DNA from: Streptantibioticus cattleyicolor NRRL 8057 = DSM 46488
GTDB lineage: Bacteria; Actinomycetota; Actinomycetes; Streptomycetales; Streptomycetaceae
Direction of reading: 5' to 3'
Assembly (NCBI RefSeq): GCF_000240165.1
Contig: NC_017586.1
Location: 1,860,001 to 1,924,000 of the forward strand
Length of the DNA: 64,000 bases
The stretch's first letter is position 1; each line of letters begins with the position of its first letter. Positions 47,067 to 56,043 of this stretch are shown here, piece by piece. A program made the translations under genes and the position numbers. The notes under the pieces are model-generated. The model was not told the origin of the DNA and ran no database searches. It saw only the letters and a list, made by a program, of their open reading frames with translations.

Positions 47067-48240
47067 ATGTCCGCGGACACCACCCTGATCGTGCCCGTCG
47101 AGGTGGCCGCCCTGGCCGTCAACCGGGCCACCCGCGACACCGCCGCCCCGCACGTCTTCCACCGCTGGATCACCAACTTCAAGGGCATCAAGCAGAGCGT
47201 GCCACCGGAGCCGGACCCGTTCACCAGCGCCGAGGAATGGACCGGCCGCGAAGACCGCCTCGGGGTCTATCTGCAGTGGCAGCTGCCGATCGCGCTCACC
47301 CGCGGGCGCCACGACGACACCGAAGGCGTCGGCGACTTCCCCCTGGTCCCCAACCGCTGGCTGGTCGTCCGCCACCAGCACAGCACCCAGGCCCTGAAAG
47401 CCTGGGTCGTCCAGAGCGACTACCTCGACCCGATGGACGGCACCGTCTCCTTCCAGGACCCCGACAGCACCGAACCACGCGCCACCCTCATCGGCAAGGC
47501 CCACGAACTGACCGGCCCCTGGCGCGAACCCGGCAACCGCCACGCCCCGTTCCTGACCGCGATCGGCCCGGGCCTGCTGACCTTCTCGGTCTTCCAGCCC
47601 TACAACACCAACGTCTTCTCCCTCCACGACCGCCTCCAGGACGTGCCCGGCACCGAACGGCTCAGCTATCTGGTCGCCGGCTGGTACGCCCAACCCGAGA
47701 CCGACATCCTCGCGGCACCCGACATCACCCAATCCCTCACCAAGCTCCTGGAGCGCCTGGACTGGACCATGCCACCCGGCTCCGGCAGCGGCATCCCCGC
47801 ACCTCCGTGTACAGCGGCACCGTGCTGCACCTGGACTGGAACCTGACCGGCCCGGTCCCCGACTCCACCTGCCCCACCCCCGCCGAGGTCACCGCCATCG
47901 TGGCCACTGTTCGTCTCGGCGAAGCCGACCAGAGCGACGACGGCCTGTCGGCTACGTCCTCAACGACGACTACGTCCACTTCGACACCGTCGTCCCGCCC
48001 TCCCCCGGCGGTGAGGACTACCTGCGGCCATCGGTGACGACCCCGCCCTGCGCCTCAACTTCGGCGACCAGTCCACCGCCGCGGCCACCCTTCTGCTGGA
48101 CCCGCGCGCGGCCGTGCACGCCACCACCGGTCTGCTCGCCACCAAACGCGTCCACGTCCCCACGGAATTCACCGACCAGGCCATCACCCGGATGACCGCG
48201 TACTTCCGCACCGGCCCGCTCCTGGCCGCCGCCCCCCCCA
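47067..48240 (+). pseudogene. Unrecognised protein, frameshifted and interrupted by an IS110-type element (5' part)
   Basis: Starts with a good ribosome site (GAGGAAAGGA) and ATG at 47067 ('TTLIVPVEVAALAVN', 'VFHRWITNFKGIKQSVPPEP', 'DRLGVYLQWQLPIALTRGR'). The frame is lost near 47808 (continues 'TSVYSGTVLHLDWNLTGPV'), again near 47947 ('YVLNDDYVHFDTVVPPSPGG') and near 48030 ('DDPALRLNFGDQSTAAATLL'). The last frame runs to a C tract at 48232-48239, where the insertion sequence begins. No known domain recognised. The 3' part is at 49693-49914. Confidence 0.65.
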
Positions 48241-49692
48241 TTACCTTCTTGGTGGCCCCGCAATGGGGCGCCCGGCCTCCGGAGTTGGCATGACTGTCTC
48301 CCCCTGTCGAACGCATGGCCTGGGGGGTGGTGTCACCGGCTCCGGAGGCATCGACAGACCGCTGATTAGGGGCATGACCACCGGCTTCTTCGCAGGCTGG
48401 GAGGCTCTTCGTAATGTGGATGTGGCGATCGGTGCCGTGGGGCGGCCGGGCGAGGACGACCGAAGGAAGCACGTGATCGACGTCAGCGACATCGGCGCCT
48501 TCCTCGGCCTGGACGTCGGCAAGGGCGAACACCACGCCACCGCCGTCACACCGGCCGGGAAGAAGGCCTTCGACAAGCGCCTGCCCAACAGCGAGCCGAA
48601 GCTCCGCGAGGTCTTCGCCAGGCTCAAGACCAAGCACGGCACCGTGCTCGTGATCGTTGACCAGCCCGCCTCGATCGGTGCTCTGCCGCTCGCAGTGGCC
48701 CGCGACATGGGCTGCGAAGTCGCCTATCTGCCGGGCCTGACCTTGCGACGGATCGCTGACCTCTATCCGGGCGAGGCCAAGACCGATGCCCGCGACGCGT
48801 TCGTCATCGCCGACGCGGCCCGCTCGATGCCGCACACTCTGCGGACGATCGATCCCGCCGACGAGACGGTCGCCGAGCTGGAGATGATCGTGGGCTTCGA
48901 CGACGACCTCGCCGGCGAAGCCACCAGGGTCTCCAACCGCTTGCGGGGACTGCTGACCCAGATCCACCCGCACCTGGAACGAGTGATCGGCCCGCGCGTC
49001 CAGCACCCGGCGGTCCTGGCCCTGCTGGAACGCTTCGGGTCCCCGGCCCAGATCCGCACCGCCGGCCGCCGCCGGCTGGTGAACCTGCTCCGGCCAAAGG
49101 CACCCAGGATGGCCGAACGGCTGGTCGAGGACATCTTCACCGCCCTGGACGAACAGACCGTGGTCGTTCCCGGCACGGACGCGGCCGCGCTGACCGTCCC
49201 CAGCCTGGCCGGCTCGCTGACCGCTGTCCTTGACCAGCGGGAACTCCTCGCAGCACGGATCGAAGAACTGCTGGAGGCCCACCCTCTTTCCAAGGTCCTG
49301 ACGTCCATGCCGGGGATCGGCGTCAGGACCGGAGCCAGGATCCTCATCGACGTCGGCGACGCCAGCAGCTTCCCCTCCGCCGCCCACCTCGCCGCCTACG
49401 CGGGCCTCGCCCCGGCAACCAGAAGTTCCGGGTCCCCGATCCGCGGCGAACAACCCTCCCGGAGAGGAAACAAGCAGCTCAAACGGGCCTTCTTCCTCTC
49501 CGCGTTCGCAGCCCTGGCCGACCCGGTCTCCCGGGCCTACTACGACAAGAAGATCGCTCAGGGAAAGCACCACACCCAAGCACTCCTCTGCCTCGCCAGA
49601 CGACGAGCCGACGTGCTCTTCGCCATGCTCCGCGACGGCACCTTCTACGACCCCCGACCCGCCCCTACGGGTTGACGAAACCCATAGGGGCA
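48241..49692 (+). mobile_element. IS110-family insertion sequence
   Basis: About 1.45 kb inserted in a coding frame. The host frame reads to CCGCCCCCCCC on the left and resumes with CACCCCCGCACGACCCCGAG on the right, so the target was probably the C tract. No terminal inverted repeats are evident, as expected for IS110 relatives. A 230-base leader precedes the transposase, the place where these elements encode their bridge RNA. Ends are accurate only to several bases. Confidence 0.8.
48473..49675 (+). CDS. IS110-family transposase (DEDD type)
   Basis: A 400-residue recombinase with an N-terminal RuvC-like DEDD domain ('FLGLDVGKGEHHATAVTPAG', then 'DQPASIGALP', 'YPGEAKTDARDAFVIADAAR') and a C-terminal transposase_20 domain ('LTSMPGIGVRTGARILIDVG', 'AAYAGLAPATRSSGSPIRG', 'NKQLKRAFFLSAF') carrying the second catalytic Ser. 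Full length and undamaged, so the element may be active. GTG at 48473 is chosen because GAAGGAAG is just upstream and the domain starts there; the frame is open from 48263. Confidence 0.92.
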   Translation: MIDVSDIGAFLGLDVGKGEHHATAVTPAGKKAFDKRLPNSEPKLREVFARLKTKHGTVLVIVDQPASIGALPLAVARDMGCEVAYLPGLTLRRIADLYPGEAKTDARDAFVIADAARSMPHTLRTIDPADETVAELEMIVGFDDDLAGEATRVSNRLRGLLTQIHPHLERVIGPRVQHPAVLALLERFGSPAQIRTAGRRRLVNLLRPKAPRMAERLVEDIFTALDEQTVVVPGTDAAALTVPSLAGSLTAVLDQRELLAARIEELLEAHPLSKVLTSMPGIGVRTGARILIDVGDASSFPSAAHLAAYAGLAPATRSSGSPIRGEQPSRRGNKQLKRAFFLSAFAALADPVSRAYYDKKIAQGKHHTQALLCLARRRADVLFAMLRDGTFYDPRPAPTG

Positions 49693-49914
49693 CCCCCGCA
49701 CGACCCCGAGGGCCACGCGCAGGAAACCGCCCTCATCCCCACCCCCGCCACCACCACCGGCACTTGGACCTGGACCGAACAGCGCGCCGACACCACCACC
49801 CGCCTGCCCATCCTCACCCCCGACCCCCACGACCTGCCCACCGCGACCCCCGAGATCCGCTCCGGCTTCCTCACCCTCGAAGGCGCCACCGCCTACACCC
49901 GCGCCACCGACTGA
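49693..49914 (+). pseudogene. 3' part of the gene interrupted by the IS110 element
   Basis: About 73 residues in one frame ('HDPEGHAQETALIPTP', 'GTWTWTEQRADTTTRLPIL', 'GFLTLEGATAYTR') ending in a stop at 49914. It has no ribosome site and starts at the insertion-sequence boundary. It joins sensibly to the 5' part ending AAAPP. It would be the C-terminus of the interrupted protein. Confidence 0.6.
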
Positions 49915-49971
49915 CCACCACCGCCACCGACCGGCAGACCACCGACCGGCACCAATCCGAAAGGCACCGTC

Positions 49972-50885
49972 ATGGCTGTTGTCACCAACTGCGACGCCGC
50001 GGCGACCGAGAACCCGGAACCACTCCTCTCCTACACCCTCACCACCGACCCGGACCCCCTCAAAGCCTCCCCGGAGCACGCGGAGGAACCGGTCACTGGC
50101 CAACTCCTCATCGCAGGATCACGCGCCGCCCGCCCGCCGATGGACGTGGAATGGATCAAGGTCAAGGTCCCAGCCGGCGAGATGGCGCCCGACCTGGCCA
50201 AAGCGGAGAACCCACGCACCACCCTCGACGGCTGGACCGGCCGCCTGAACGCCGCCACCAAGGAGTTCGAGTTCACCCCCACCGGCGCTTACGGCACCAT
50301 CGGCCCCGACACCGGCTTCACCATCCAGCTCTCCCGCCTTCCGATCAACCACAAGGTCGGAACCGCCCCGATCACCATCCCCGAACGCTCCCGCACCGGC
50401 GACGACCCGTTCGCCAACCGGTCCACGACGTTCAACGGCGGCGAAGTCACCCTCACCTGGGAACGCTCCGACATCGGCGAATTCGAACTCCTCTACGGTC
50501 AGACCAGTGAGAGGGTCACCGACACCACCCGAACCATCACCGGCATCACCGCAGACACCGCCTTCTACCTCCGCGGCACCGCCGGCGACCCCTCCAACCC
50601 CGTGATCCGCACGCTCACCGCACACGTCACTGTCAACAAACCCCACCTCACCACGGGAAACCTCGAAGTCCAGGGAGCCGCCAACCTCATCGGCAGACCC
50701 ACCGAACTGCTGACGGTCTGGCCGAACGACCCGAAGACTTCAGAATCATCCCTGTCGACCAAGGCAGTCGATTGAGTTTGTCGATCCTCCATGAACAAGT
50801 CGAAGACAACTCCGGCGGCCCGCTTTTTGAACTGGCTTGGGTCCCGCTCGGGCTGGAAGCACCGGCACCCACCAAGTGGCCGTGA
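49972..50885 (+). pseudogene. Unrecognised protein of the same module, C-terminal frameshift
   Basis: Begins at ATG 49972 after GAAAGGCACC. One frame codes for 'LLSYTLTTDPDPLKASPEHA', 'DVEWIKVKVPAGEMAPDLAK', 'TGAYGTIGPDTGFTIQLSRL' and a beta-rich C-terminal region ('SDIGEFELLYGQTSE', 'ITADTAFYLRGTAGDPS', 'TTGNLEVQGAANLIG'). Near 50716 one base seems lost: the uncorrected frame stops at 50775 after an atypical tail, while the neighbouring frame continues 'AERPEDFRIIPVDQG', 'LSILHEQVEDNSGGPLFELA' to a stop at 50885. The repeated-strand tail resembles appended tail-fibre-like modules. Function unknown. Confidence 0.6.
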
Positions 50886-51088
50886 CCTTGAATACCGCCC
50901 CGACGGAAGAACCGACCCTGAACTACCGAAAAGTGCTGTTCCAAGGACACTCGTGTACGGGCGAGCCGTTTGCAGCAGCGGGTGGCTGGCGACAGACCCG
51001 GACCGCCTCGCGATTTCGGGCACGAGGCCACCAACTCCGCCCTCATGATCCAAGAACTGGCCGAATTCCGGCTCGAGCACGGTATGAA

Positions 51089-51322
51089 ATGCGGTGGTTC
51101 GGGCTCGGCGGTGTTCACGTCAACGCCGTAGCCCCAGGCGGCAGCTTCTAGGCCGATTCGGCCGGCACCCGCAATGACGAGATGCCCGTCGTCGCGGCCC
51201 AGGCAGGAGAGATCGTCACGCAGTTGCTCGGCTTTGGCCAGGCCGCGCAGGTGACCAACGCCGACCAGGCCGGTGCCGGGAATGTCGAGGCGGCGTGGTT
51301 CGGCGCCGATGGTTACGACGCG
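51089..51322 (-). pseudogene. Fragment of an NAD(P)/FAD-dependent oxidoreductase (ferredoxin-reductase type)
   Basis: About 78 residues match the usual core of rubredoxin/ferredoxin reductases: 'RVVTIGAEPRRLDIPG', 'GVGHLRGLAKAEQLRDDL', then the NAD-binding Rossmann motif 'LVIAGAGRIGLEAAAWGYG' with GxGxxG. Both ends are missing and no start exists, so it is a leftover. It is unrelated to the neighbouring module. Confidence 0.65.
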
Positions 51323-51474
51323 GCCAGGGCTACACCCCGCGCCTCGCCGCCGCTTCCGCCGTGCACCGCGGGCTCTCCGCAGCATCCTGGGCACCCCGGC
51401 CATCCGCGCCCAGCGCAACGCCCGCCGCGAACACGAGAGCCGGGGCAATGCCGTCCCGGCTCCAACCCGGCCGT

Positions 51475-51513
51475 GATCAATCTCGACGGTACTTCCTGCA
51501 CCGCAATTACTCA
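51475..51513 (+). repeat. Left copy of a diverged 39-bp direct repeat
   Basis: Begins GATCAATCTCGACGGTACTT. It aligns without gaps to 56044-56082 at 31 of 39 positions, the first 11 bases being identical. The two copies flank the intact four-gene insert and the Tn3 remnant. Confidence 0.55.
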
Positions 51514-51641
51514 GCCCATGTTACGAAGATTGACAGCTCGGGAGCGCGCTCCACGTTCTTGCCTCTCTTCCTCGCACAAACGGTCATTTTTGAGAATCAC
51601 CCAGCGTCACAGAAGTCGGGGCTGACAGTCCGTGGGGCGAG

Positions 51642-53240
51642 GTGGTAGTACGGGACGCGGTCCGTGCCAAGCGGCGGTGCCGGCGAGACGGGGGGTGGGC
51701 CGAGGTGTCCTCGCGCTTCCGGGCGTTGGCCCGGCTGATCACGGCGGTCGCGATCGTCACGAGCTATGTCGCGCTGCACCTGGCGGTCACCGCAGGCATG
51801 GACTTGCGGGCATGTGGCAGGTTCCGCGACGCTCCGGCACGGGCTGCCGCGTTCACCGCCGCGCTGAACCGGTATGCCGCCGGGGACACGTCCGCGCGCG
51901 CCGAGAGCCGTGCTGGCGACACGTGGTTCAAGGAGAACGCCCCGTCGGGAGCGAGCCGCTCCGCGGTCTCCTCCGCCGTCGGTGACGTCGAGAAGGGCCG
52001 GGTTTCCCTCGCCCGCGAGCGGGTCGCCGGGCTGGCGGCGGATGTCGAACGGGACCGGGCGCAGCTCAACCGGAAACTGGGCTCGTCGCGCGCGACCGCG
52101 CTGTACTGGGCGGTGCCCGCCGCGCTGCTGCTCGGGGTGGCGCTGTGGCTGCGGCGGCGGCGCCGGTCGGGCGCCGCGGAGATCGTCAGGGTGGTCAGCT
52201 GGTTCGCCCCGCGTCAGCCGTGGTGGTGGCGTCCGGTGTTCCTGCTGGCCAGTGGCGGCGGATACGTACTGTTCGCGGCGGGGATCACCGCCGTGGGCAC
52301 GGCGCAGCGGCGGGGCTACACCGTGCCACCGATGACCATGGCGGGGTGGCTGGTCGGCGGCCTGGCCGCCATGGGTGCCGGGGTCCTGAGCCTGCGCTAC
52401 ACCCGCCCGCGCTCGGCGCGCGGCGCGGCCCAGGCCCTGCTGGCTGACGGCCGCCAACCCGTGCTCTATCTGCGCAGCTTCACTGACGACGAGACCGCAG
52501 CCCAGGTCGACGACTCGTCGGCGTTCGTCAGGATCCACTCGCGGGAGGAGCAACTCACGGGGGCGTTGGGTGCCGTCGGCCCCGTGATCACGGTGGGCAA
52601 ACCCGGGGAGCCTCTGCCGCGGCTGGGAGCAGCACGGTTCTACCTGCCCCTCGACGACTGGCAGCCGACGGTGCTGCGGCTGATGGAACTGTCCCAGCTC
52701 ATCGTGCTGCGGTTGGGGTTGGGCGATGGGCTGTGGTGGGAGGTCCAGCAGGCTCGCGCCACCCAGCCCGCGTCCAAGCTTGTCCTGCTGACGCCGGGCG
52801 GACTGTCGCGGCAGGCCGAACGGCTGGAACTGGCCGAACGGTTGGACGAACACCTGCCGACTCCGTCCCGGCTGGCCGAGGTGGCGGGGGGAGACCCCTG
52901 GACCGGCGCCGTCATCACCTTCGCCCCCGAGTGGACGCCCCGTGTGCACCCGGTGGGGCCCGTGCCCCGTGCCAAGCTCCCGCGGGGCGCGCTCGTGCGC
53001 CGCGGTGCCCGCGCCGTGAAGGCCGGCTTCGTGTCGATGACCATCGTCACGCCCACGCACCACCTGGCTCGCGTCATCATGGACGCCCTGGCGGCCGTGG
53101 GGGTGCGCAGACGGACGATGGCCTGGCGGGCCACCTTCGCCACGCAGACGTCGTTATGGAAAGGGTTCGCGTTGGTCACGGTCCTGGCCCTGCTGCTCTG
53201 GCTCGCGGGCCGGGCGCTGCAACTCTTCGGCCTCGGTTAG
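51642..53240 (+). CDS. Multi-TM protein with a cytosolic Rossmann-like (TIR/SLOG-like) domain
   Basis: A 532-residue membrane protein. TM helices lie at about 32-52, 145-165, 190-215 and 225-245. A soluble domain of about 190 residues follows: 'QPVLYLRSFTDDETAAQ', 'REEQLTGALGAVGPVITVG', 'RLGAARFYLPLDDWQPTVL', 'LIVLRLGLGDGLWWEVQQA', 'KLVLLTPGG'. A last TM helix is at the C-terminus. The alternating strand-helix pattern and RSF-DD/E...E start recall TIR- and SLOG-like nucleotide-processing domains of conflict systems, but I cannot assign a family. The start is GTG at 51642, or GTG at 51705. It is the first of four co-directional genes. Confidence 0.75.
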   Translation: MVVRDAVRAKRRCRRDGGWAEVSSRFRALARLITAVAIVTSYVALHLAVTAGMDLRACGRFRDAPARAAAFTAALNRYAAGDTSARAESRAGDTWFKENAPSGASRSAVSSAVGDVEKGRVSLARERVAGLAADVERDRAQLNRKLGSSRATALYWAVPAALLLGVALWLRRRRRSGAAEIVRVVSWFAPRQPWWWRPVFLLASGGGYVLFAAGITAVGTAQRRGYTVPPMTMAGWLVGGLAAMGAGVLSLRYTRPRSARGAAQALLADGRQPVLYLRSFTDDETAAQVDDSSAFVRIHSREEQLTGALGAVGPVITVGKPGEPLPRLGAARFYLPLDDWQPTVLRLMELSQLIVLRLGLGDGLWWEVQQARATQPASKLVLLTPGGLSRQAERLELAERLDEHLPTPSRLAEVAGGDPWTGAVITFAPEWTPRVHPVGPVPRAKLPRGALVRRGARAVKAGFVSMTIVTPTHHLARVIMDALAAVGVRRRTMAWRATFATQTSLWKGFALVTVLALLLWLAGRALQLFGLG

Positions 53241-53362
53241 TGCCGTTTCGTTACGACCGTCCCGCATAACATCCGGTGAAACCGGGGACACAACAGGGCA
53301 GCGGCCCATAGCCTGCTGACCCCACGTCCTGCGCGGCGGTCGACGATCTTCGGGGGAGGATC

Positions 53363-54058
53363 ATGGACGGTTCCCAGCAAGGCATGCCGACGAACGCGAA
53401 TCCGGTCGCTGCGGAGCGGCCCAGGACGGTGGCCGGCGCGGCCACGACCGCGACGATACTGATCTCCTTGGCGCTCGTGCATGAGGCGCTGCTCACGGTG
53501 GCCAACTGGCGCCTGTACTTCCTCGCCCACGACTACCTGGCCGGGAAGGCGACCGCCGCGGACCTGGAGGCCGCCGACAACGATGCCCTCGCGACGCTGG
53601 GGTCATTATGGCCGTCCATGCTGATATGGATCGCGGCCGGCATCGCGGTGCTCGTCTGGCTGTGGCGGGCCCGGATCAACTCCGAGTTGATGAGCGATGC
53701 CGCCGCGCACCGCCGGTCCCGGGGCTGGGTGGTGGGCGCCTGGGCCACCCCGGTGGCCAACCTGTGGATCCCGTACCAGGTCGTGTCGGACGTCTGGCGG
53801 GCCAGTGCCCCCCGGCGGTCCGTCCCCGTGACCCTGATCAACGCCTGGTGGGCGCTGTTCGTGGTCGCCAACGTCGTCGTCAGGCCGATCCAATGGCGCA
53901 TGTCCTCGAAGTTCGACAGCGTGCAGGACGTGCTGTCCGACGCGAACGTGACCACCCTGCTCACGGCGCTCTACGTGGCGGCCGGCCTGCTCCTCGTCCT
54001 CATCATCAGGCGCATCACCGCGTGGCAGACCCACAAGCATGCGCAGAACGCGGTGTGA
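53363..54058 (+). CDS. DUF4328 membrane protein
   Basis: A 231-residue integral membrane protein with four or five TM helices. It has the DUF4328 signature: 'WLWRARINSELMSDAAAHRR', then 'GWVVGAWATPVANLWIPYQ' and 'VVSDVWRASAP'. The family has no known activity and often appears near signalling or secretion genes. ATG at 53363 follows GGGGGAGG. It lies between the TM-Rossmann gene and the RipA-like gene on the same strand, with gaps of 122 and 114 bases. Confidence 0.88.
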   Translation: MDGSQQGMPTNANPVAAERPRTVAGAATTATILISLALVHEALLTVANWRLYFLAHDYLAGKATAADLEAADNDALATLGSLWPSMLIWIAAGIAVLVWLWRARINSELMSDAAAHRRSRGWVVGAWATPVANLWIPYQVVSDVWRASAPRRSVPVTLINAWWALFVVANVVVRPIQWRMSSKFDSVQDVLSDANVTTLLTALYVAAGLLLVLIIRRITAWQTHKHAQNAV

Positions 54059-54172
54059 GGGAACGGTGCGAGCACCACTGTGAACACGGCGGAGACGGCC
54101 ACGAGGCGCCCACCGGCCGCAGGCCCTGGCCTGCACGAGCGCACGGTGACGAACTACGGGGGAAACGCCAAC

Positions 54173-54685
54173 ATGGGCGGCATCAGTGACTCGTTGTGGA
54201 ACGAGGACATCGACGCGGAGAACTTCCGCGACCCGGCCGCGACGTATCACGCCGCGGTCTTCGAGCAGTACAAGCTGTGCGTGGAGATGGCCGACCGGGT
54301 CAGCGCCCGGCGCAACCTCGCCAACACCTTCTTCCTGACCCTTCACAGCACTCTCCTCGTCTTCCTCAGCACCTGGCTGTCCCAGGAGCACCACCGCGGC
54401 ACTCCGGTCGCACTCACGCTCGCGGCCCTGCTGGTCCTGCTGGGCATGTGTGCCACCTGGTGGATCACCGTCCGTTCGTACCAGCAGTTGAACAAGGGCA
54501 AGTTCGAGGTGATCGGAGCGTTCGAGGAGCGCTTGCCGGCCCGTGCCTTCGTGGCCGCCGAATGGCGCGCCCTCGGCGAGGGGCGGGACTGGCGCATCTA
54601 TCTCCCGCTCAACCGTGTCGAACGCTGGATTCCCCTCCTCTTCGCTGTGGCCTACCTTCTGGTCTTCGCCGCCGTCGCGCTGTGA
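54173..54685 (+). CDS. RipA/SLATT-like two-TM membrane protein
   Basis: A 170-residue protein. An acidic start ('SLWNEDIDAENFRDPAATYH') leads to 'FEQYKLCVEMADRVSARR', TM1 ('NLANTFFLTLHSTLLVFL'), a short loop, TM2 ('ALLVLLGMCATWWITVR') and a cytosolic helical region 'SYQQLNKGKFEVIGAFEERL', with a third hydrophobic segment at the end. This is the RipA-type octameric membrane protein, related to SLATT domains, which act as pore-forming effectors next to SLOG nucleotide sensors. ATG at 54173 fits the family's N-terminus; the frame also opens at 54080. Confidence 0.8.
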   Translation: MGGISDSLWNEDIDAENFRDPAATYHAAVFEQYKLCVEMADRVSARRNLANTFFLTLHSTLLVFLSTWLSQEHHRGTPVALTLAALLVLLGMCATWWITVRSYQQLNKGKFEVIGAFEERLPARAFVAAEWRALGEGRDWRIYLPLNRVERWIPLLFAVAYLLVFAAVAL

Positions 54686-54776
54686 CGGCGGCGGCACCCG
54701 CTAACGCCGACTCTTCCTGCCACCGGAGCGGGTTAGGGTGAAGGGCACATCGCCTCGGCGGGAAGCGGGTTGTCAC

Positions 54777-55268
54777 ATGGTCACCATCGCCGTCACCGGT
54801 CACATGGACCTGGCCGACGAGGCAGTCGGCCGGATCCGCACAGACCTCCGTGAGCTACTGGTCGGCCTGCGTGACGACGCGCTGGTGGGGCGCTCGTGCC
54901 TGGCCCGCGGTGCCGACACGCTCTTCGCCGAGGAGATCCTCTCGCTCGGAGGCCGACTGTCGGCGATCATCCCGTCCCGGGACTACCGGGAAGCGATGGT
55001 CCGCCCCGCAGACCTCGCCGAGTTCGACGCTCTGCGCGACGCCGCCGCTGAAGTGGTGGTCCTGCCGTACGAACACGCGGGCCACGCCGCCTACGAAGCG
55101 GCCAACCGCCGACTTCTCCAGGGGGCGGACCGCCTCGTCGCCGTTTGGGACGGCAGCGCCCCCACAGGTCGTGGCGGCGGTACGGCGGACACCGTGGCCG
55201 CGGCCCGCCTGGCCGGCTTGGCCGTCGACATCGTGTGGCCTCCTGGTGCGTTCAGGTCCGGCACCTGA
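54777..55268 (+). CDS. SLOG-like nucleotide-binding protein
   Basis: A 163-residue single-domain Rossmann-like protein: 'VTIAVTGHMDL', 'LARGADTLFAEEIL', 'RLSAIIPSRDYREAM', 'GADRLVAVWDGSAPTGRG' and GGTADTVAAARLAG. The TGH start, RGAD and GGTAD loops match SLOG/LOG-like proteins that bind or generate nucleotide-derived ligands. Directly after a RipA/SLATT-like gene (91-base gap) this is the classic sensor-effector pairing of predicted conflict systems. ATG at 54777 has GGGAAG upstream. Confidence 0.8.
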   Translation: MVTIAVTGHMDLADEAVGRIRTDLRELLVGLRDDALVGRSCLARGADTLFAEEILSLGGRLSAIIPSRDYREAMVRPADLAEFDALRDAAAEVVVLPYEHAGHAAYEAANRRLLQGADRLVAVWDGSAPTGRGGGTADTVAAARLAGLAVDIVWPPGAFRSGT

Positions 55269-55324
55269 CACCTGTGTCCGGTGCCGGACCGCCAGCGCAG
55301 TACGGCACGGGGCTGGTCAGCGCT

Positions 55325-55955
55325 GGCTGACGCCCCACCAACAGCGCCGCCAAGGCCGGCGCAAGCGACGGATCGGCCCGGTACGCGGCCCGCGCCACCG
55401 CCTGATACAACCGCTGCTCCGCCGCCGTACGCGCCTCCGACACCTGCCGCGCCAGCACCGACACCCCTGGCAACAGCACCGGGTTCCTGCGCAGCCAGGT
55501 CACCGCGTGGTTGAACAACGCCACCGAGCCCCTCGGCATGCGTCCACGCTCGCCCGTACAGGAACCTACGGAACTCCCGGCCCCACTTGTGGTCGGTGTA
55601 GTCCCGAGTACCGGAACCGCTCCTGGATCTCGTTCGCGTGCTCGTACACCGTCGACCGGCGCTCGCCGTACCGCTTCACACATGAGGCATCCGCGATCCG
55701 CAGCTGCCCGGCCAGGTACTCCACGACCTCCCACGGCACGGCAAGCGGACCCTCACCCAGGAACCGGCCGACGTAGCGCACCGTGCAGATCTGCATCGCC
55801 ATCCCCAACCGGTGCCCGTCCGTACGATGCAGCGCGATCAGATCACGGTCGTCATCGTCGAGGAAGAAGAACCGCTCCAGCTCCGGACGCGTCGGCACCT
55901 CACGGAACGCCCCGTACGCCTCGGCCTGCTCATCAGTTAAGAACTCCACCGGCAC
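55325..55955 (-). pseudogene. N-terminal remnant of a Tn3-family transposase
   Basis: The start is intact: 'VEFLTDEQAEAYGAF', 'ELERFFFLDDDDRDLIALH', 'EVVEYLAGQLRIADASCVKR', the DUF4158 domain of Tn3-type TnpA. The frame is lost near 55560-55575 and resumes as 'ALFNHAVTWLRRNPVLLPGV' and 'VARAAYRADPSLAPALAALL', then ends near 55325. About 200 of roughly 1000 residues remain; the catalytic DDE domain is gone. It borders the SLOG/SLATT insert. Confidence 0.85.
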
Positions 55956-56043
55956 GAGGCGGACCGTAACCAGCAGCGACGCCCGGCCCCATGAGTTTCT
56001 CCGAACCTCAGCAGCACCATCGATCGATGTGCTAACCGAGCAA

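Larger units (their letters stand above)
50886..51641. other. Decayed interval with gene fragments
   Basis: About 750 bases without an intact gene. It contains a short plus-strand coding-like stretch near 51023-51095 ('GHEATNSALMIQELAEFRL') that I cannot place, an oxidoreductase fragment on the minus strand (separate entry) and one copy of a diverged direct repeat at 51475. The end is lower in GC than the rest of the window and should contain the promoter of the next gene. Confidence 0.55.

Noticed and set aside
44752..48240. Programmed ribosomal frameshifting as explanation of the frame changes
   Set aside because: There are too many shifts in different directions, without slippery heptamers or downstream pseudoknots that I could see.
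42115..50885. Raw sequencing error as the sole cause of the indels
   Set aside because: Indels cluster in the island while about 50 kb around it is clean, and a truncation, a nonsense codon and an insertion sequence are also present. Error remains possible for individual sites.
43796..50885. Contractile injection or tailocin cluster
   Set aside because: No sheath, baseplate, tube or ATPase genes can be recognised; the tail-like strand repeats in one protein are not enough.
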